A stretch of 64,000 bases of DNA from NCBI RefSeq assembly GCF_022879575.1, contig NZ_CP084260.1, forward strand, positions 2,232,001 to 2,296,000, in the 5' to 3' direction. A model generated the notes under the pieces. That model was not told where the DNA came from. It saw nothing but the letters and a program-made list of their open reading frames with translations, and searched no databases. Each line of letters starts with the position of its first letter. Positions within the stretch are counted from its first letter, which is position 1. Positions 9,128 to 20,794 of the stretch are shown here, piece after piece. The stretch comes from Caballeronia sp. SL2Y3 (GTDB lineage: Bacteria; Pseudomonadota; Gammaproteobacteria; Burkholderiales; Burkholderiaceae). The translations under genes were made by a program, and so were the position numbers.

Positions 9128-9937
9128 TCAACTGCGCTCGAGAGCCTGCGCCAGCGCGACGAACTCCGCCACCGGCACTTCTTCGGCGCGACGCGCGAGA
9201 TCGAAGCCGAGCGCATCGAAATCGACCTTGTCGCGATACGCCGCGAGATTGTTGCGCAAGACCTTGCGACGCTGCGCGAACGCGGCCTTGACGACATCGC
9301 TCAGCACGGTTTCGTTGACCGCCGGCAGTTCATGCGGCGCGAACGGAATCATGCGCACGATCGCGGAATTGACCTTCGGCGGCGGCTGGAACGATTCGGG
9401 CGGCACGTCGATCAGCTTGTCCATCACGTAGCGGTATTGCAGCATCACCGACAAACGCCCGTATTCCTTGCTCGCGGGCTCGGCGATCATGCGCTCGACC
9501 ACTTCGTCCTGAAGCATGAAGTGCTGGTCGATGACCTTCGGCGCGAACGTCGTCAGATGGAACAGCAGCGGACTCGAAATGTTGTACGGCAGATTGCCGA
9601 CGATACGCAGCGACGGCTTGTCGCCCGCGAGCGCGAGCGTGCCGAAGTCGAATTCGAGCGCATCCGCCGAATGCACGACGAGCCGCTCGCCGAAGCGCTT
9701 TTCCAGCCGCCCGATCAGGTCGCGGTCAAGTTCAACGGCGTGCAGCGGCGACTCGGGCGTGGCGAGGCGCTCGATCAACGGCTCGGTGAGCGCCGCGAGC
9801 CCCGGCCCGATCTCGACCATGCGCTCGCCGCGCTGCGGCCCGATGGCGTCGACGATGGAATCGATCACGCCCTGATCGACGAGAAAGTTCTGGCCGAAGC
9901 GTTTGCGCGCCAGATGGCCCTGGTGTCGTGTGGACAT
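9128..9937 (-). CDS. rsmA: 16S rRNA dimethyladenosine transferase RsmA (KsgA)
   Basis: The 269-residue protein has the RsmA motif series: RKRFGQNFL at the start, SAM-binding [14 protein letters not shown], the acidic ELDRDL and the catalytic NLPYNISSP. It dimethylates two adjacent adenines in helix 45 of 16S rRNA during small-subunit assembly. It is the last gene of the lptD-surA-pdxA-rsmA run, 19 bp behind pdxA, an arrangement common in proteobacteria. The length is normal. Confidence 0.97.
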   Translation of the reverse strand: MSTRHQGHLARKRFGQNFLVDQGVIDSIVDAIGPQRGERMVEIGPGLAALTEPLIERLATPESPLHAVELDRDLIGRLEKRFGERLVVHSADALEFDFGTLALAGDKPSLRIVGNLPYNISSPLLFHLTTFAPKVIDQHFMLQDEVVERMIAEPASKEYGRLSVMLQYRYVMDKLIDVPPESFQPPPKVNSAIVRMIPFAPHELPAVNETVLSDVVKAAFAQRRKVLRNNLAAYRDKVDFDALGFDLARRAEEVPVAEFVALAQALERS

Positions 9938-9956
9938 ACGTTTTCGTTGGATGCGC

Positions 9957-10946
9957 TCAGGCGCTGCGTTTGTGGCGCGCCATGGTCACGGCGGCGTCGA
10001 TGGCGGCGATCATGCTGCCGGGGTCCGCGCGGCCCGTGCCCGCGAGATCGAGCGCGGTGCCGTGATCGACCGAGGTGCGGATGATCGGCAGGCCGAGCGT
10101 CACGTTGATGCCTTCGCCGAACGTCGCGTATTTCAGCACCGGCAGGCCCTGATCGTGAAACATGGCGAGCACACAGTCGGCGTCTTTCAGATAGCGCGGC
10201 TGGAACAGCGTGTCGGCGGGATACGGACCCGGCGCGTCGATGCCGAGCGCGCGGGCGCGTTCGAGCGCGGGCGCGATCACATCGATTTCCTCGCGGCCCA
10301 GATAGCCGTTTTCGCCCGCGTGCGGATTCAGACCCGTCACGAGAATACGCGGCGCGGCGAGTCCGAAATGCGCGCGCAGATCATGGTCGATGATGCGCAA
10401 CGTCTCCACGATGCCGTCGATGCTCAACGCAGCCGATACGTCCTTCAGCGGCAAATGCGTGGTCGCGAGCGCGACGCGCAACGGGCGCTCGCCGCTGCCC
10501 GCGAGCATCATCACGACGCGCGGCGTGTGCGTGCGCTCCGCGAGATATTCGGTGTGGCCGGTGAAGGGGACGCCGGCATCGTTGATCGTGCTCTTTTGCA
10601 GCGGCGCGGTGACGATGGCATCGAAACGGCCCGCCACTGCGCCGTCGATGGCGGCATCGAGCAGGCCGAGCACGTAGCGCCCGTTTGCCGCGTTCAGCTT
10701 GCCGGCTTCGGCGGGCGCGGCAAGCGCGTGATGTTCGATCTCGATGAGGTCGCCGTTCGAGGGCCAGGCAGCGCCCGAACGCGCTTCGAGCAACGCACGG
10801 TCGCCGAGCACGACAAAGCGCACCGACGGCCAACGCTCTTGCGCCTGAGCGAGCGCCGCAGCCGTCAGTTCCGGACCGACGCCAGCCGGTTCGCCGGTCG
10901 TGATGGCGACGGTAAGCGGCCTGTCCGGATGCGCGGCGGTGCTCAT
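9957..10946 (-). CDS. pdxA: 4-hydroxythreonine-4-phosphate dehydrogenase PdxA
   Basis: The 329-residue protein carries the PdxA features [11 protein letters not shown] near the N-terminus, [29 protein letters not shown] (metal-binding His) and [12 protein letters not shown]. It oxidises 4-phosphohydroxy-L-threonine in the DXP-dependent pathway to pyridoxal phosphate. The start is placed at the ATG of [14 protein letters not shown], 5 bp behind the surA stop, and the gene runs on to rsmA. The frame is open far upstream, but that part is the shadow of surA. Confidence 0.95.
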   Translation of the reverse strand: MSTAAHPDRPLTVAITTGEPAGVGPELTAAALAQAQERWPSVRFVVLGDRALLEARSGAAWPSNGDLIEIEHHALAAPAEAGKLNAANGRYVLGLLDAAIDGAVAGRFDAIVTAPLQKSTINDAGVPFTGHTEYLAERTHTPRVVMMLAGSGERPLRVALATTHLPLKDVSAALSIDGIVETLRIIDHDLRAHFGLAAPRILVTGLNPHAGENGYLGREEIDVIAPALERARALGIDAPGPYPADTLFQPRYLKDADCVLAMFHDQGLPVLKYATFGEGINVTLGLPIIRTSVDHGTALDLAGTGRADPGSMIAAIDAAVTMARHKRSA

Positions 10947-10951
10947 GCGGC

Positions 10952-12307
10952 TTACTGCTGCGCCTCTTGCGCAGCGATGCCCTTGTACTGCACGTACGCC
11001 GTGTCGCGCAGTTCGCGCAGCCAGTCGGAGTACGCCTGCTCGGCCTTGCGCTGACCGATTGCCTGACGCGCGATGTCGAGCTGTTGCGTGGCGGTCCCTT
11101 CCGCATCGCGGCGGCCGAGCACCTGAATCAGGTGATAGCCGTATTCGCTGCGCACGGGGTCGCTCACCGCGCCGTCCTGCAGGTTGTTCATGGCGCGCTC
11201 GAATTCGGGCACGGTTTCGCCGGGGCTGATCCAGCCGAGGTCGCCGCCTTGCGAGGCCGAGCCGTCCTGCGAGTACGTGCGCGCGAAGTTGGCGAAGTCG
11301 CCGCCCGCGGCCACTTGCTGCTTGATATCGAGCAGCTTCTGGCGCGCGCTCGCTTCCGACATGCCGTCCGACACGCGCAGCAGAATGTGGCGCACATGCG
11401 TTTGCACGAGCTTCGGCGCATCGGCTGCGGTGCCTTCGCTCGCGCGACGTTCCACCAGCTTCACGATCTCGAAGCCGCCGTCGGTGCGCAGGAGCGTCGG
11501 CACAACCTGGCCCGGACGCAGCCCCGACACCGCCGAGACGATGCCTGCCGGCAGCGTGCCCGGCGTGCGAAAGCCGAGGTCGCCGCCCTTGCTGGCGTCG
11601 GTGTCTTGCGAATTCTGCTTGGCCAGCTTCGCGAAGTCTTCGCCGGCCTGCGCCTGCTTGAGCACGGCGTCGGCCTTGGCCTGCACCGTCGCGACCTCCG
11701 AATCCGGCGCGTTCGACGCGAGCTTGAACATGATGTGCTGCAGATGCAGGTCGCTCGCGTTGCGCGCGCCCGGCCCGCGCTGGCTGGCGATGTAGTTCGC
11801 CACTTCGCCGTCCGACACGGTGATCTTGCTGTCGACTTCCTTCTCGCGCAGCTTCGAGAGCGTGAGTTCGGTGCGCGCGTCGCGCACGAACGTCGCCCAC
11901 GGCACGCCTTGCGCCTCGATGCGCGAGCGGTAGACGTCGAGCGTCATCTGATTCTGCTGCGCGAGGCGTTGCAGCGTGCGGTTGACAGTGGCGTCGTCGA
12001 TCACGATGCCGTCCTCTTTCGCCTTCTGCAACTGGATGCGTTCGAGCACCATCTGGTCGAGCACCTGACGCCGCATCTGTTCGATGGGCGGCACAGGCGC
12101 GTTCTGCTGCTTGAGCCGCTGCACGATCAGGCTCGTGCGCTCTTCCAGCTCGCGTTGCGTGATGACGCCGTCGTTCACCACCGCGACGACGGAATCCGCC
12201 ACCTGCACATTCGGGTTCGACAACGCCTGCGCACCGGCCGGCGAACTCACCATCAGCGCCGCTGTCAGCGCGCCCGCGGCAATCGCCGTCGATCGAAACA
12301 GTTTCAT
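10952..12307 (-). CDS. surA: Periplasmic chaperone and peptidyl-prolyl isomerase SurA
   Basis: The protein has a Sec signal peptide ([20 protein letters not shown]...AGAQA), the SurA N-terminal helical domain ([18 protein letters not shown]) and two parvulin domains (about 195-295 and 310-410), each with the GGDLG(F/W) motif. It escorts outer-membrane proteins, including LptD, to the BAM complex. The ATG at 12307 gives 451 residues. A GTG at 12316 has a better-spaced GGAG and would add only three residues; both keep the signal peptide. lptD lies 80 bp upstream on the same strand, so its folding factor is co-expressed with it. Confidence 0.95.
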   Translation of the reverse strand: MKLFRSTAIAAGALTAALMVSSPAGAQALSNPNVQVADSVVAVVNDGVITQRELEERTSLIVQRLKQQNAPVPPIEQMRRQVLDQMVLERIQLQKAKEDGIVIDDATVNRTLQRLAQQNQMTLDVYRSRIEAQGVPWATFVRDARTELTLSKLREKEVDSKITVSDGEVANYIASQRGPGARNASDLHLQHIMFKLASNAPDSEVATVQAKADAVLKQAQAGEDFAKLAKQNSQDTDASKGGDLGFRTPGTLPAGIVSAVSGLRPGQVVPTLLRTDGGFEIVKLVERRASEGTAADAPKLVQTHVRHILLRVSDGMSEASARQKLLDIKQQVAAGGDFANFARTYSQDGSASQGGDLGWISPGETVPEFERAMNNLQDGAVSDPVRSEYGYHLIQVLGRRDAEGTATQQLDIARQAIGQRKAEQAYSDWLRELRDTAYVQYKGIAAQEAQQ

Positions 12308-12387
12308 GTTTGCCACAGATACTCCATCAAATCCAGACTTGACCCATTCGTGCGCTGTGCGCTTCTTTGGCGTTGTAGTACGGCTTG

Positions 12388-14778
12388 TCACTCGTAGTCG
12401 CTGAAGCGGGCGAGCGGCGGAGCGGACGGCGGCGGCGGCTGATAGCCCTGAACGCTCGCGCGGAACGCGCTGACGAGACCGTTGTCGACCTTCGACAAGC
12501 CCTTGAACGTGATCTGCGCAAGCACGCGCGTACCCGACGAAGGCTGGCCGCTCGTGTTCACGCCGTTGGCGTAACGCTGCGCGCCGAAGCCGAGCGCCCA
12601 GCAGTCGGCATCGTACTGGAAGCCCACGAGGCCGTCGACGAGCCGGTGGCCGGCAAGATCATAATTGACACGCGCGACGGCATAGAGACGGTTCGTCAGC
12701 GGCCATTCGCCGGACACCAGCAACTGGTTGATCGGCTCGTTGACGAGCGTGGTCTGGTTCGAGCGCGTGTACCGGTAGCCGACGTTGATGACCTTGCGGT
12801 CCGCCGGACTGAACGCGAAGCCGACGCTCGTGCGCACGAGCTGGTTATTGTCGACATTATATTGGAACGCGGTTTCCGAAGCGAAACCAGCGCCCAGCTT
12901 GATTGCCGCGCCGGCGATCAGGTCCGAGTGCTTGGCCTCGTTGATCGGCTGGTCCTGGCTGATCGTGACGCGCTGGCTCGTGAAATAGTACTGCTGCGCG
13001 ATCACGAAGCGCGCGCGCTCGTCGCCCGTCGCCGGATTGATGAAGCGCGTGGTCAGCCCGGCCGTCAGGCGGTTCGCGTCCGCGATGCGGTCGTTACCGA
13101 CGAAGGTGTTAGGCGTGTAGATTTCCGCGAGCCCGAAGTCGGCTTCGGCGGTATCGAAGATCGGCGCGAAATTCTGATTGCGATACGGCGTGTAGACGTA
13201 ATAGAGCCGCGGTTCGAGCGTCTGAATGTAGTCCTGCCCGAAGAGCCGCACGGAACGGTCGAACACGAGCCCCGTATCGAGACTGACCGTGGGAATCGAC
13301 TCGGTGAAATTCTTCGGCTGCCCGGCCGGCGTCAGCGGCTGGCCCGGGATGGGCCCCGTCGCGATGTGACTCAGGTCGTACGACGCGAAGTGCCACTGAA
13401 CCTTCGGCGTGAAGAAGTAGCCCGGCGCGTTGATCCCGTAACTCACGTACGGGTTCAAGTACATGCGCTGACCGTCGGTCGCGCCTTCCTGCGTGATCGT
13501 GAAGCGCGTGAAGTCCGCTTCCGCGCCGTAATCGAAGCCGCCGACGTTGTACTTGTTGTACTGCACGTTCAACTGTGGTTCGCGCGCGTACGGCGGAATC
13601 GACGGCTGCAGCGTCTGCCAGCGTTGCTCGCGGGCGAGCACGGACCACGGCCCGTTGTTGTACGTGAGCCCGGCTTCCTGCTGATACAGCAGCTGCGTGC
13701 CGTTCAGGAACTGATTCGACGCGTTGCCTAGGTCTTCCGGATATTGATCGTCCGAAACCTTGTTGTAATTGACGTAGCCGCCAAAGCCGCCGCCGAAGTT
13801 CTGCTGATGCTGCCAGAAGATCGCATAACGGTTCGTGTGCGTTTCGCGGTCGTTCGGCAGATAGTCGACCGTGAGCGAGCCCGAGTACGTCGGCGAGAGG
13901 TAGCGGTAGTTCGCTTCGCCGAGCACGCCGCGCCGCGACATGATGCGCGGCGTGACGGTCAGATCGCGGTTCGGCGCGATGTTGAAATAGTACGGGATCG
14001 TCGCTTCGAAGCCCGTCGTCGAACTGAGCGAGAACGTCGGCGGCAACAGGCCGCTGCGGCGGTCGCCCGTCAGCGGGAACGAGAGCCACGGGCTCGCGAA
14101 CACGGGCACGCCCTGGAAGAACAGCACGCCGTTATGCGCGATGCCTTCTTCCGAGCCGGTATCGAAATCGAACGACGAGCCCTTGATGTACCACGCCGGG
14201 TTCGTGTCGCACTGGCACGCGGTATAGGTGCCGTGATCGACGCGCGCCCGCTCGTTGTCGATCAGATCGATGCGCTCCGCGCTGCCCGAGCCGCCCGTCA
14301 GATTGAAGTGGTACTTCGGGTTCGTCATGAACCCTTCGTTCGAATCCACCTTCAGATGCGCTTCCGGGCCGACGAACGACACGCCGTTGTTGATGAGCCT
14401 GACGTGACCGAAAGCATCGGCCATGTCCGTGTCCTGATCGTAATGCAACGCGTCGGCCTTGATGACCGTGACCGTGCGGCGCACTTCGGCGGAGCCTTTC
14501 GCCGCCATGTCCTCGTCGGACGTGCCGGTGGCCTTGTCGCCGAGCAGGAAGGTCGTGGGCTGCTGACCGCTTTTGAGCGGCCGTTCGAGCAACTGCGGCG
14601 CGAGACGCAGGCTGCCCGGACCGTCGATCGGCTGCGCGTCGGCGGCCGGACCGGCGAGCTGCGCATGCGCGAGAGCGGGCATCAGGCCGGGTACGGAAAG
14701 CAGCGCGGCGACGAGCCGCCGCCGGCGTGGCTGTGCGTCGCCTTGAATCTTCGATGCGGGAAACTGTCGTGGCGGCAT
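12388..14778 (-). CDS. lptD: LPS-assembly outer-membrane protein LptD
   Basis: The 796-residue protein has a signal-peptide-like segment ([22 protein letters not shown]), then the periplasmic OstA/LptA-like domain ([30 protein letters not shown]) and a long C-terminal beta barrel rich in aromatic strands. A Cys pair near CQCD could join the disulfides that LptD needs. With LptE it inserts LPS into the outer leaflet. Start 14778 (MPPRQFPAS) gives the usual length; the frame is open to 14925 but the extension looks spurious. lptE lies at 36630 in this window. Confidence 0.95.
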   Translation of the reverse strand: MPPRQFPASKIQGDAQPRRRRLVAALLSVPGLMPALAHAQLAGPAADAQPIDGPGSLRLAPQLLERPLKSGQQPTTFLLGDKATGTSDEDMAAKGSAEVRRTVTVIKADALHYDQDTDMADAFGHVRLINNGVSFVGPEAHLKVDSNEGFMTNPKYHFNLTGGSGSAERIDLIDNERARVDHGTYTACQCDTNPAWYIKGSSFDFDTGSEEGIAHNGVLFFQGVPVFASPWLSFPLTGDRRSGLLPPTFSLSSTTGFEATIPYYFNIAPNRDLTVTPRIMSRRGVLGEANYRYLSPTYSGSLTVDYLPNDRETHTNRYAIFWQHQQNFGGGFGGYVNYNKVSDDQYPEDLGNASNQFLNGTQLLYQQEAGLTYNNGPWSVLAREQRWQTLQPSIPPYAREPQLNVQYNKYNVGGFDYGAEADFTRFTITQEGATDGQRMYLNPYVSYGINAPGYFFTPKVQWHFASYDLSHIATGPIPGQPLTPAGQPKNFTESIPTVSLDTGLVFDRSVRLFGQDYIQTLEPRLYYVYTPYRNQNFAPIFDTAEADFGLAEIYTPNTFVGNDRIADANRLTAGLTTRFINPATGDERARFVIAQQYYFTSQRVTISQDQPINEAKHSDLIAGAAIKLGAGFASETAFQYNVDNNQLVRTSVGFAFSPADRKVINVGYRYTRSNQTTLVNEPINQLLVSGEWPLTNRLYAVARVNYDLAGHRLVDGLVGFQYDADCWALGFGAQRYANGVNTSGQPSSGTRVLAQITFKGLSKVDNGLVSAFRASVQGYQPPPPSAPPLARFSDYE

Positions 14779-14933
14779 GTATGGGTGGCGGTTCGATCCC
14801 GTTCGCGTCGGACGCGCTCGATGCCGCCAACTGAGCGGCCGCGGTTCGCCCGCGTCATTGCCGGAGTGAATTCGACGGTCCGTGGCTAGGCAGGGACGAC
14901 ACTCGATCGAACGATGACGCGGCACGGTCGTCG

Positions 14934-14951
14934 GCGCCTGGCGCCAGGCGC
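14934..14951. repeat. 18-bp perfect palindrome in the lptD-amgK intergenic region
   Basis: The sequence GCGCCTGGCGCCAGGCGC is its own reverse complement. It lies between the divergent lptD and amgK starts. It could be a regulator site or a cruciform, and no known operator is recognised. Confidence 0.7.
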
Positions 14952-15024
14952 GAACAGATAGCTCAAGGATCGCTTAAAAAAGTCGTGGGGTATTATATGG
15001 CAAGATGTTTTGCCTCTCGAATTT

Positions 15025-16050
15025 ATGACGCACATTCCCGCCGACACCCGCTTCGAGCAACTCCGTTCCTGGCTTCAGACTTTCGCCGAAACCTATCGGC
15101 TGAATCTGGACAGCCTCGCCCCCGCCTCCGCCGACGCCAGTTTTCGCCGCTATTTCCGTCTCGACTGCGATTCCGAGCACGGCAAGACGCTGATCGCCGT
15201 CGACGCTCCGCCGCCGGAAAAGTGTCGCGAGTTCGTGCAGGTCGCGGGCCTGCTGGAGGCTGCGAACGTGCATGTGCCCAAGATTCTGCAAACGGATTTC
15301 GACGCGGGCTTCATGCTCGTCACCGATCTCGGCACGACCACGTACATGTCCGTGCTCGATGAAAAGAACGCACGGCCCTTGATGCGCGCGGCCATCGACA
15401 GCCTGATCCGCTTTCAGCGGACCGCGCGCGAAGGCGTGCTGCCGCCGTTCGACGAAGCGTTCCTGCGCCGCGAGATGGAACTGATGCCCGAGTGGTTCAT
15501 CGGCCGGCATCTGGGCCGCGAAGTGACGGCGGACGAACGCAAGACGCTCGACGACACGTTCACGCTGCTCGCAGAAAGCGCGCTCGCGCAGCCGCAGACC
15601 TTCATGCTGCGCGATTTCATGCCGCGCAATCTGATGGTGAGCGAGCCGAACCCCGGCGTGCTGGATTTTCAGGACGCGGTGTACGGCCCGATCACGTACG
15701 ACATGGCCTCGCTCATGCGCGACGCGTTTATCAGTTGGGACGAGGAGTTTCAGCTCGATTGCATCGCGTATTACTGGGAGCGCGCGAAGAAGGCAGGACT
15801 GGACGTCGATCTGGACTTCGGCGAGTTCTATCGTCAACTCGAATGGATGGGCCTGCAACGCCACATCAAGGTGCTCGGGCTGTTCGCGCGCATCCATTAT
15901 CGCGACGGCAAGTCACACTATCTGGCGGATCTGCCGCGTTTCATCGGCTATGCGCGCAAGGTCGCGGAGCGTTATGCGCCGCTCTGGCCGTTCGCGCGCC
16001 TGCTCGATTCGCTCGAAGGCCGCGCGGTCGAAGTCGGCTATACATTCTGA
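15025..16050 (+). CDS. amgK: N-acetylmuramate/N-acetylglucosamine kinase AmgK
   Basis: The 341-residue protein has the aminoglycoside-phosphotransferase fold: ASFRRYFRL with the glycine-poor nucleotide loop, MLRDFMPRNLMV as catalytic loop, and VLDFQDAVYGP (metal-binding DFQD). It is divergent from lptD and followed 14 bp later by a murU-like gene. AmgK phosphorylates the anomeric position of MurNAc (and GlcNAc) so that MurU can make UDP-MurNAc, which bypasses de novo synthesis. The ATG at 15025 is chosen; an in-frame TTG at 15010 adds five residues. Neither has a strong ribosome-binding site. Confidence 0.88.
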   Translation: MTHIPADTRFEQLRSWLQTFAETYRLNLDSLAPASADASFRRYFRLDCDSEHGKTLIAVDAPPPEKCREFVQVAGLLEAANVHVPKILQTDFDAGFMLVTDLGTTTYMSVLDEKNARPLMRAAIDSLIRFQRTAREGVLPPFDEAFLRREMELMPEWFIGRHLGREVTADERKTLDDTFTLLAESALAQPQTFMLRDFMPRNLMVSEPNPGVLDFQDAVYGPITYDMASLMRDAFISWDEEFQLDCIAYYWERAKKAGLDVDLDFGEFYRQLEWMGLQRHIKVLGLFARIHYRDGKSHYLADLPRFIGYARKVAERYAPLWPFARLLDSLEGRAVEVGYTF

Positions 16051-16064
16051 TTCGCCATTCACGC

Positions 16065-16766
16065 ATGACCCAACACCTGAAGACGGCGATGATCTTCGCC
16101 GCCGGCCGCGGCGAGCGCATGCGCCCGCTCACCGATACATGCCCGAAGCCGCTGCTCGAAGCGGGCGGCAAGCCGCTCATCGTCTGGCAGATCGAGCGGC
16201 TCGCGGCGGCGGGCGTCGGAACCATCGTCATCAATCACGCATGGCTCGGCGCGCAGATCGAAGCGGCGCTCGGCGACGGATCGCGTTGGGGCGTCGAGTT
16301 GCGCTTTTCGCCCGAGGGGGAGGCGCTCGAAACGGCGGGCGGCATCGCGAAGGCGTTGCCGCTGATCGGCGAAGGCGTGTTCATCGCGGTGAGCGGCGAC
16401 GTGTTCTGCGATTTCGACTACGCGACGCTGCGGGAACGCGCCGGCGAACTCACGCGCAGCGAACAGCCGGGCCTGCATCTGGTGATGACGCCGAATCCGC
16501 CGTTTCACCCGAACGGCGATTTCGCGCTGATCAACGGCAAGCTCGCGCTCGATGGCTCGCCGCGCTACACGTTCGGCAACATCGGTCTGTATGACACGCG
16601 CATGTTCCGCGATCTCGCGCCCGGCACACGGCGCGCGCTGACGCCCTACTATCGCGAAACCATCGCGCAGGGACGCGCGACCGGCGAACTGTACGAAGGC
16701 CGCTGGGAGAACGTCGGCACGCCGCAGCAGCTTCAGTCGCTGGACAAGGAACTTCGCGCGCGCTGA
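16065..16766 (+). CDS. murU: N-acetylmuramate-1-phosphate uridylyltransferase MurU
   Basis: The 233-residue nucleotidyltransferase begins MTQHLKTAMIFAAGRGERMRPL, with the nucleotide-binding AAGxGxRxxPLT, then KPLLEAGGKPLI, and SGDVFCDFD for metal binding. In this position behind amgK it should convert MurNAc-1-phosphate plus UTP to UDP-MurNAc in cell-wall recycling. The length fits MurU and is shorter than glucose-1-phosphate thymidylyltransferases. The start is the ATG that gives the conserved N-terminus. Confidence 0.88.
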   Translation: MTQHLKTAMIFAAGRGERMRPLTDTCPKPLLEAGGKPLIVWQIERLAAAGVGTIVINHAWLGAQIEAALGDGSRWGVELRFSPEGEALETAGGIAKALPLIGEGVFIAVSGDVFCDFDYATLRERAGELTRSEQPGLHLVMTPNPPFHPNGDFALINGKLALDGSPRYTFGNIGLYDTRMFRDLAPGTRRALTPYYRETIAQGRATGELYEGRWENVGTPQQLQSLDKELRAR

Positions 16767-16797
16767 GCGCCCCGGAATGGGACGCATCCGATGGTAA

Positions 16798-18243
<1,446 letters not shown>

Positions 18244-18266
18244 CGCTGGCCGCCGCGTAGCAAAAG

Positions 18267-18298
18267 AAAGCCCCGCGCTCTCGCGAGCGCGGGGCTTA
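18267..18298. terminator. Bidirectional terminator between purB and gntK
   Basis: A perfect 13-bp stem (AAGCCCCGCGCTC with GAGCGCGGGGCTT) closes a 4-nt loop. It has A-rich sequence on the left and TTATTCTTT on the right. It serves purB on the plus strand and gntK on the minus strand. Confidence 0.85.
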
Positions 18299-18313
18299 TT
18301 CTTTGCAGCACGT

Positions 18314-18808
18314 TCAGCGCGTCTTGAGCTTCTCGATCACGTCATCGACGATCTGCTCAGGCGTCTTCTCGATGCTCTCGATGATCGCCTCGTCCTCGCC
18401 CGGTTCTTCGAGCGTGTTGAGCTGGCTCTCCAGCAGCGACGGATCGAAGAAGTGTCCGGTGCGCGTTTGCAGGCGCTCCTGCAGCGTCTCGAAAGTGCCG
18501 TGCAGATAGACGAAGCACACGTCCTTGTCGCCGTCGCGCAGGATGTCGCGGTACGAGCGCTTGAGCGACGAACACGTGAACACCGCCGTCTCGCCGGCGC
18601 GCTGCTTCTCTTCGATCGCCGCGCGTATGGTCTCGAGCCACGGCCAACGGTCTTCGTCGGTGAGAGGAATGCCGTGGTGCATCTTTTCCTTGTTGGCGGC
18701 GCTGTGAAAGGCGTCGCCGTCCGTGAACGGACAATGCAGGCGCTCCGCCAGCAATTCGCCGATTCGGGTCTTGCCGGCGCCCGACACGCCCATCGCGATG
18801 AGAATCAT
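18314..18808 (-). CDS. gntK: Gluconokinase GntK
   Basis: The 164-residue P-loop kinase has GVSGAGKTRIGE at 7-18, the DGDAFH segment, and CSSLKRSYRD typical of GntK. It phosphorylates gluconate to 6-phosphogluconate, the substrate of Edd encoded at 28780. It follows gntP by 10 bp in the same direction, so uptake and phosphorylation are co-expressed. Confidence 0.95.
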   Translation of the reverse strand: MILIAMGVSGAGKTRIGELLAERLHCPFTDGDAFHSAANKEKMHHGIPLTDEDRWPWLETIRAAIEEKQRAGETAVFTCSSLKRSYRDILRDGDKDVCFVYLHGTFETLQERLQTRTGHFFDPSLLESQLNTLEEPGEDEAIIESIEKTPEQIVDDVIEKLKTR

Positions 18809-18818
18809 CTAAAGCTCC

Positions 18819-20183
18819 TTACACGACCGCCGCGAGTGCGAGGGTCAAACCGAGTCCCATCAGAGAAATGATGGTTTCCAGCAACGACCAGGTCTTGAAC
18901 GTCTGTCCGACCGTCATCCCGAAATATTCTTTGATCAGCCAGAAGCCGCCATCGTTCACATGCGAGAAGATGAGCGAGCCCGAGCCCGTGGCCAGCACCA
19001 GCAATTCCGGCGTGACGTGCCCGCCCGCTGCCGCCGCGACCGGTGCGACGATGCCGCACGCGGTCGTCATGGCAACTGTAGCCGAACCCGTCGCGAGACG
19101 AATGAGCGCAGCGACGAACCAGCCGAGCAACAGCGGCGACAGGTTCGCCGACGCCGCCGTCGAGACGATCTGCTGCGAGATGCCGCTATCGCGCAGAACC
19201 TGACCGAAGCCGCCGCCCGCGCCCACGATCAGCGTAATGCCTGCGATCGGAGCAAGACACTCGCCGCAGAACTTCTGAATCTGCTCGCGATTGAAGCCCT
19301 GTTTCGCGCCGAAAGTCCAGAAGCTGACCAGCACGGCGATCAAGAGCGCCATATCCGACTGGCCGATGAAGCGCAGCAGATTGTTCGGCAAGGTCTTCGG
19401 CGCAAAGATCAGATCGGCCCAGCTTCCGACTAGCATCAGAATGACCGGCAGCAAGATGGTGAACAGCGTGATGCCGAAGCTCGGCAGGTCACGCTTCTTC
19501 TCGGTGTCGCCATGCTTTTGCGTGAACTGATCGGCGAGCGCGTTGGCATCCGGCAGCTTGACGTACTTGTGGATCAAGAGCGCGAAAAGCGGACCGGCGA
19601 CGATCGCGGTCGGCACGCCGACGATCAGACCGTAAGCGATGGTCTTGCCGATATCCGCGTGGTACGCCTGCACGGCGAGCAACGCGGCCGGGTGCGGCGG
19701 AATCAGACCGTGCACGACAGAAAGACCTGCGACCATCGGCAGGCCGATCAGCAGCAGCGACTTGCCGGTTCGTCTCGCGACGTTGAACGCGATGGGAATA
19801 AGCAGCACGAAACCGACTTCGAAGAAAACCGGCAGGCCAACGATGATCGCGACGACCATCATCGCCCAGTGAATGTTCTTCTCGCCGAAGAGATTAATAA
19901 GCGTATTCGCGATGCGCTCGGCGCCGCCGGATTCGGCCATCATCTTGCCGAGCATGGTCCCGAGACCGACCACGACCGCGATGTGGCCGAGCGTGTTGCC
20001 GTTGCCGGTTTCGAACGACTTGACGATTTTGTCCATCGGCATTCCGACCGCGAGGGCCAGCAACACCGACACGATCATGAGCACCAGAAATGGGTAAACC
20101 TTGAAGCGGGCGATCATCAGGATCAGAACCGCGATCGCGATCACCGCGTAGAGCAGCAACATGCTCCCGTGGACGGCTGGCAT
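18819..20183 (-). CDS. gntP: Gluconate permease, GntP family
   Basis: The 454-residue integral membrane protein has about 12-14 hydrophobic segments. Family markers include GLSVVHGLIPPHPAALLA and ATGSATVAMTTACGIVAPV. GntP proteins are proton symporters for gluconate; its pairing with gntK supports that substrate. The 225-bp upstream region separates it from the lipoprotein gene. Related GntP proteins can move other sugar acids. Confidence 0.93.
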   Translation of the reverse strand: MPAVHGSMLLLYAVIAIAVLILMIARFKVYPFLVLMIVSVLLALAVGMPMDKIVKSFETGNGNTLGHIAVVVGLGTMLGKMMAESGGAERIANTLINLFGEKNIHWAMMVVAIIVGLPVFFEVGFVLLIPIAFNVARRTGKSLLLIGLPMVAGLSVVHGLIPPHPAALLAVQAYHADIGKTIAYGLIVGVPTAIVAGPLFALLIHKYVKLPDANALADQFTQKHGDTEKKRDLPSFGITLFTILLPVILMLVGSWADLIFAPKTLPNNLLRFIGQSDMALLIAVLVSFWTFGAKQGFNREQIQKFCGECLAPIAGITLIVGAGGGFGQVLRDSGISQQIVSTAASANLSPLLLGWFVAALIRLATGSATVAMTTACGIVAPVAAAAGGHVTPELLVLATGSGSLIFSHVNDGGFWLIKEYFGMTVGQTFKTWSLLETIISLMGLGLTLALAAVV

Positions 20184-20360
20184 AACGCCTCCTTGATTTT
20201 GTTGAGATTATTTGCGCTGCCCGTGCGTTTGCCGTCGCTGCCCTGCTTTGTCGGGCAATGTCCGGCAAGCGCACGCACGGCGCGGACGAACCGAATTCTA
20301 CTGGTAAGCGGGAAATGCGTCGGTAAACGGCAGCCGACGCAATGTTCACGCCAAAAAGCA

Positions 20361-20392
20361 AAAAACCGATACTCGCTGGAGTATCGGTTTTT
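20361..20392. terminator. Terminator downstream of the lipoprotein gene
   Basis: A perfect 14-bp stem (AAAAACCGATACTC with GAGTATCGGTTTTT) has a GCTG loop. The T/A tracts lie within the stem ends, so it can end transcription from the minus strand (lipoprotein gene) and from the plus strand. Confidence 0.85.
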
Positions 20393-20408
20393 GGGATTGC
20401 TTCTGCGA

Positions 20409-20711
20409 CTATGCAGCCGGTTTGGCTGCTGCGCGCGGATCGCCGCACCTGAAAGTCATTTCGCGCGGATTGCCGCCGCCGGGAACGCTATCGACGCCTT
20501 GCGCCACGACGACCTGCTGTTCCTTGCAAATGTTTGCAGCGGCTGCCGTGCACGCGTTCTGCGATTCGAAAAGACCCGAGCACGTCACTCGATAGGCGTT
20601 CGGTTCTCCGGCAATGTTGACTCTGCGGGCGGTGTAGGTCATGCCCGTATCCGTCGAACAGGCGGAGAGCGCGCCGGCGCATACGAGAGCGGTGATAAGA
20701 AGTTTGGACAT
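20409..20711 (-). CDS. Small lipoprotein of unknown function (100 aa)
   Basis: The N-terminus MSKLLITALVCAGALSACS is a lipoprotein signal with the lipobox LSAC; the mature part would start at Cys18. The remaining ~80 residues contain three more cysteines (TCSGLF, NACTAAA, NICKE) and a fourth in FRCGD, so disulfides in the periplasm are likely. It is the gene directly downstream of the adhesin on the same strand, 113 bp behind its stop, and is followed by a terminator. Some trimeric autotransporters need a partner lipoprotein or inner-membrane protein, but I see no motif proving that role here. Confidence 0.75.
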   Translation of the reverse strand: MSKLLITALVCAGALSACSTDTGMTYTARRVNIAGEPNAYRVTCSGLFESQNACTAAAANICKEQQVVVAQGVDSVPGGGNPREMTFRCGDPRAAAKPAA

Positions 20712-20769
20712 CTTGGTTTCGTCAGTTCATGCGAGTGGCTGGATAGCGACGGTGGGTGATCGGGTGATC

Positions 20770-20794
20770 GGGCGATCGCGCGTGGCGATCGCCC
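20770..20794. other. GC-rich hairpin between adhesin and lipoprotein genes
   Basis: Perfect 10-bp arms GGGCGATCGC and GCGATCGCCC enclose a GCGTG loop. No T-tract follows on the minus strand, so it is more likely an mRNA stabiliser or attenuator than an intrinsic terminator. Confidence 0.5.

Noticed and set aside
20219..20282. Imperfect inverted repeat (CCGTGCGT..TTGCCG) upstream of gntP
   Set aside because: The arms differ by a 4-bp gap and match no known operator, so it is not annotated.
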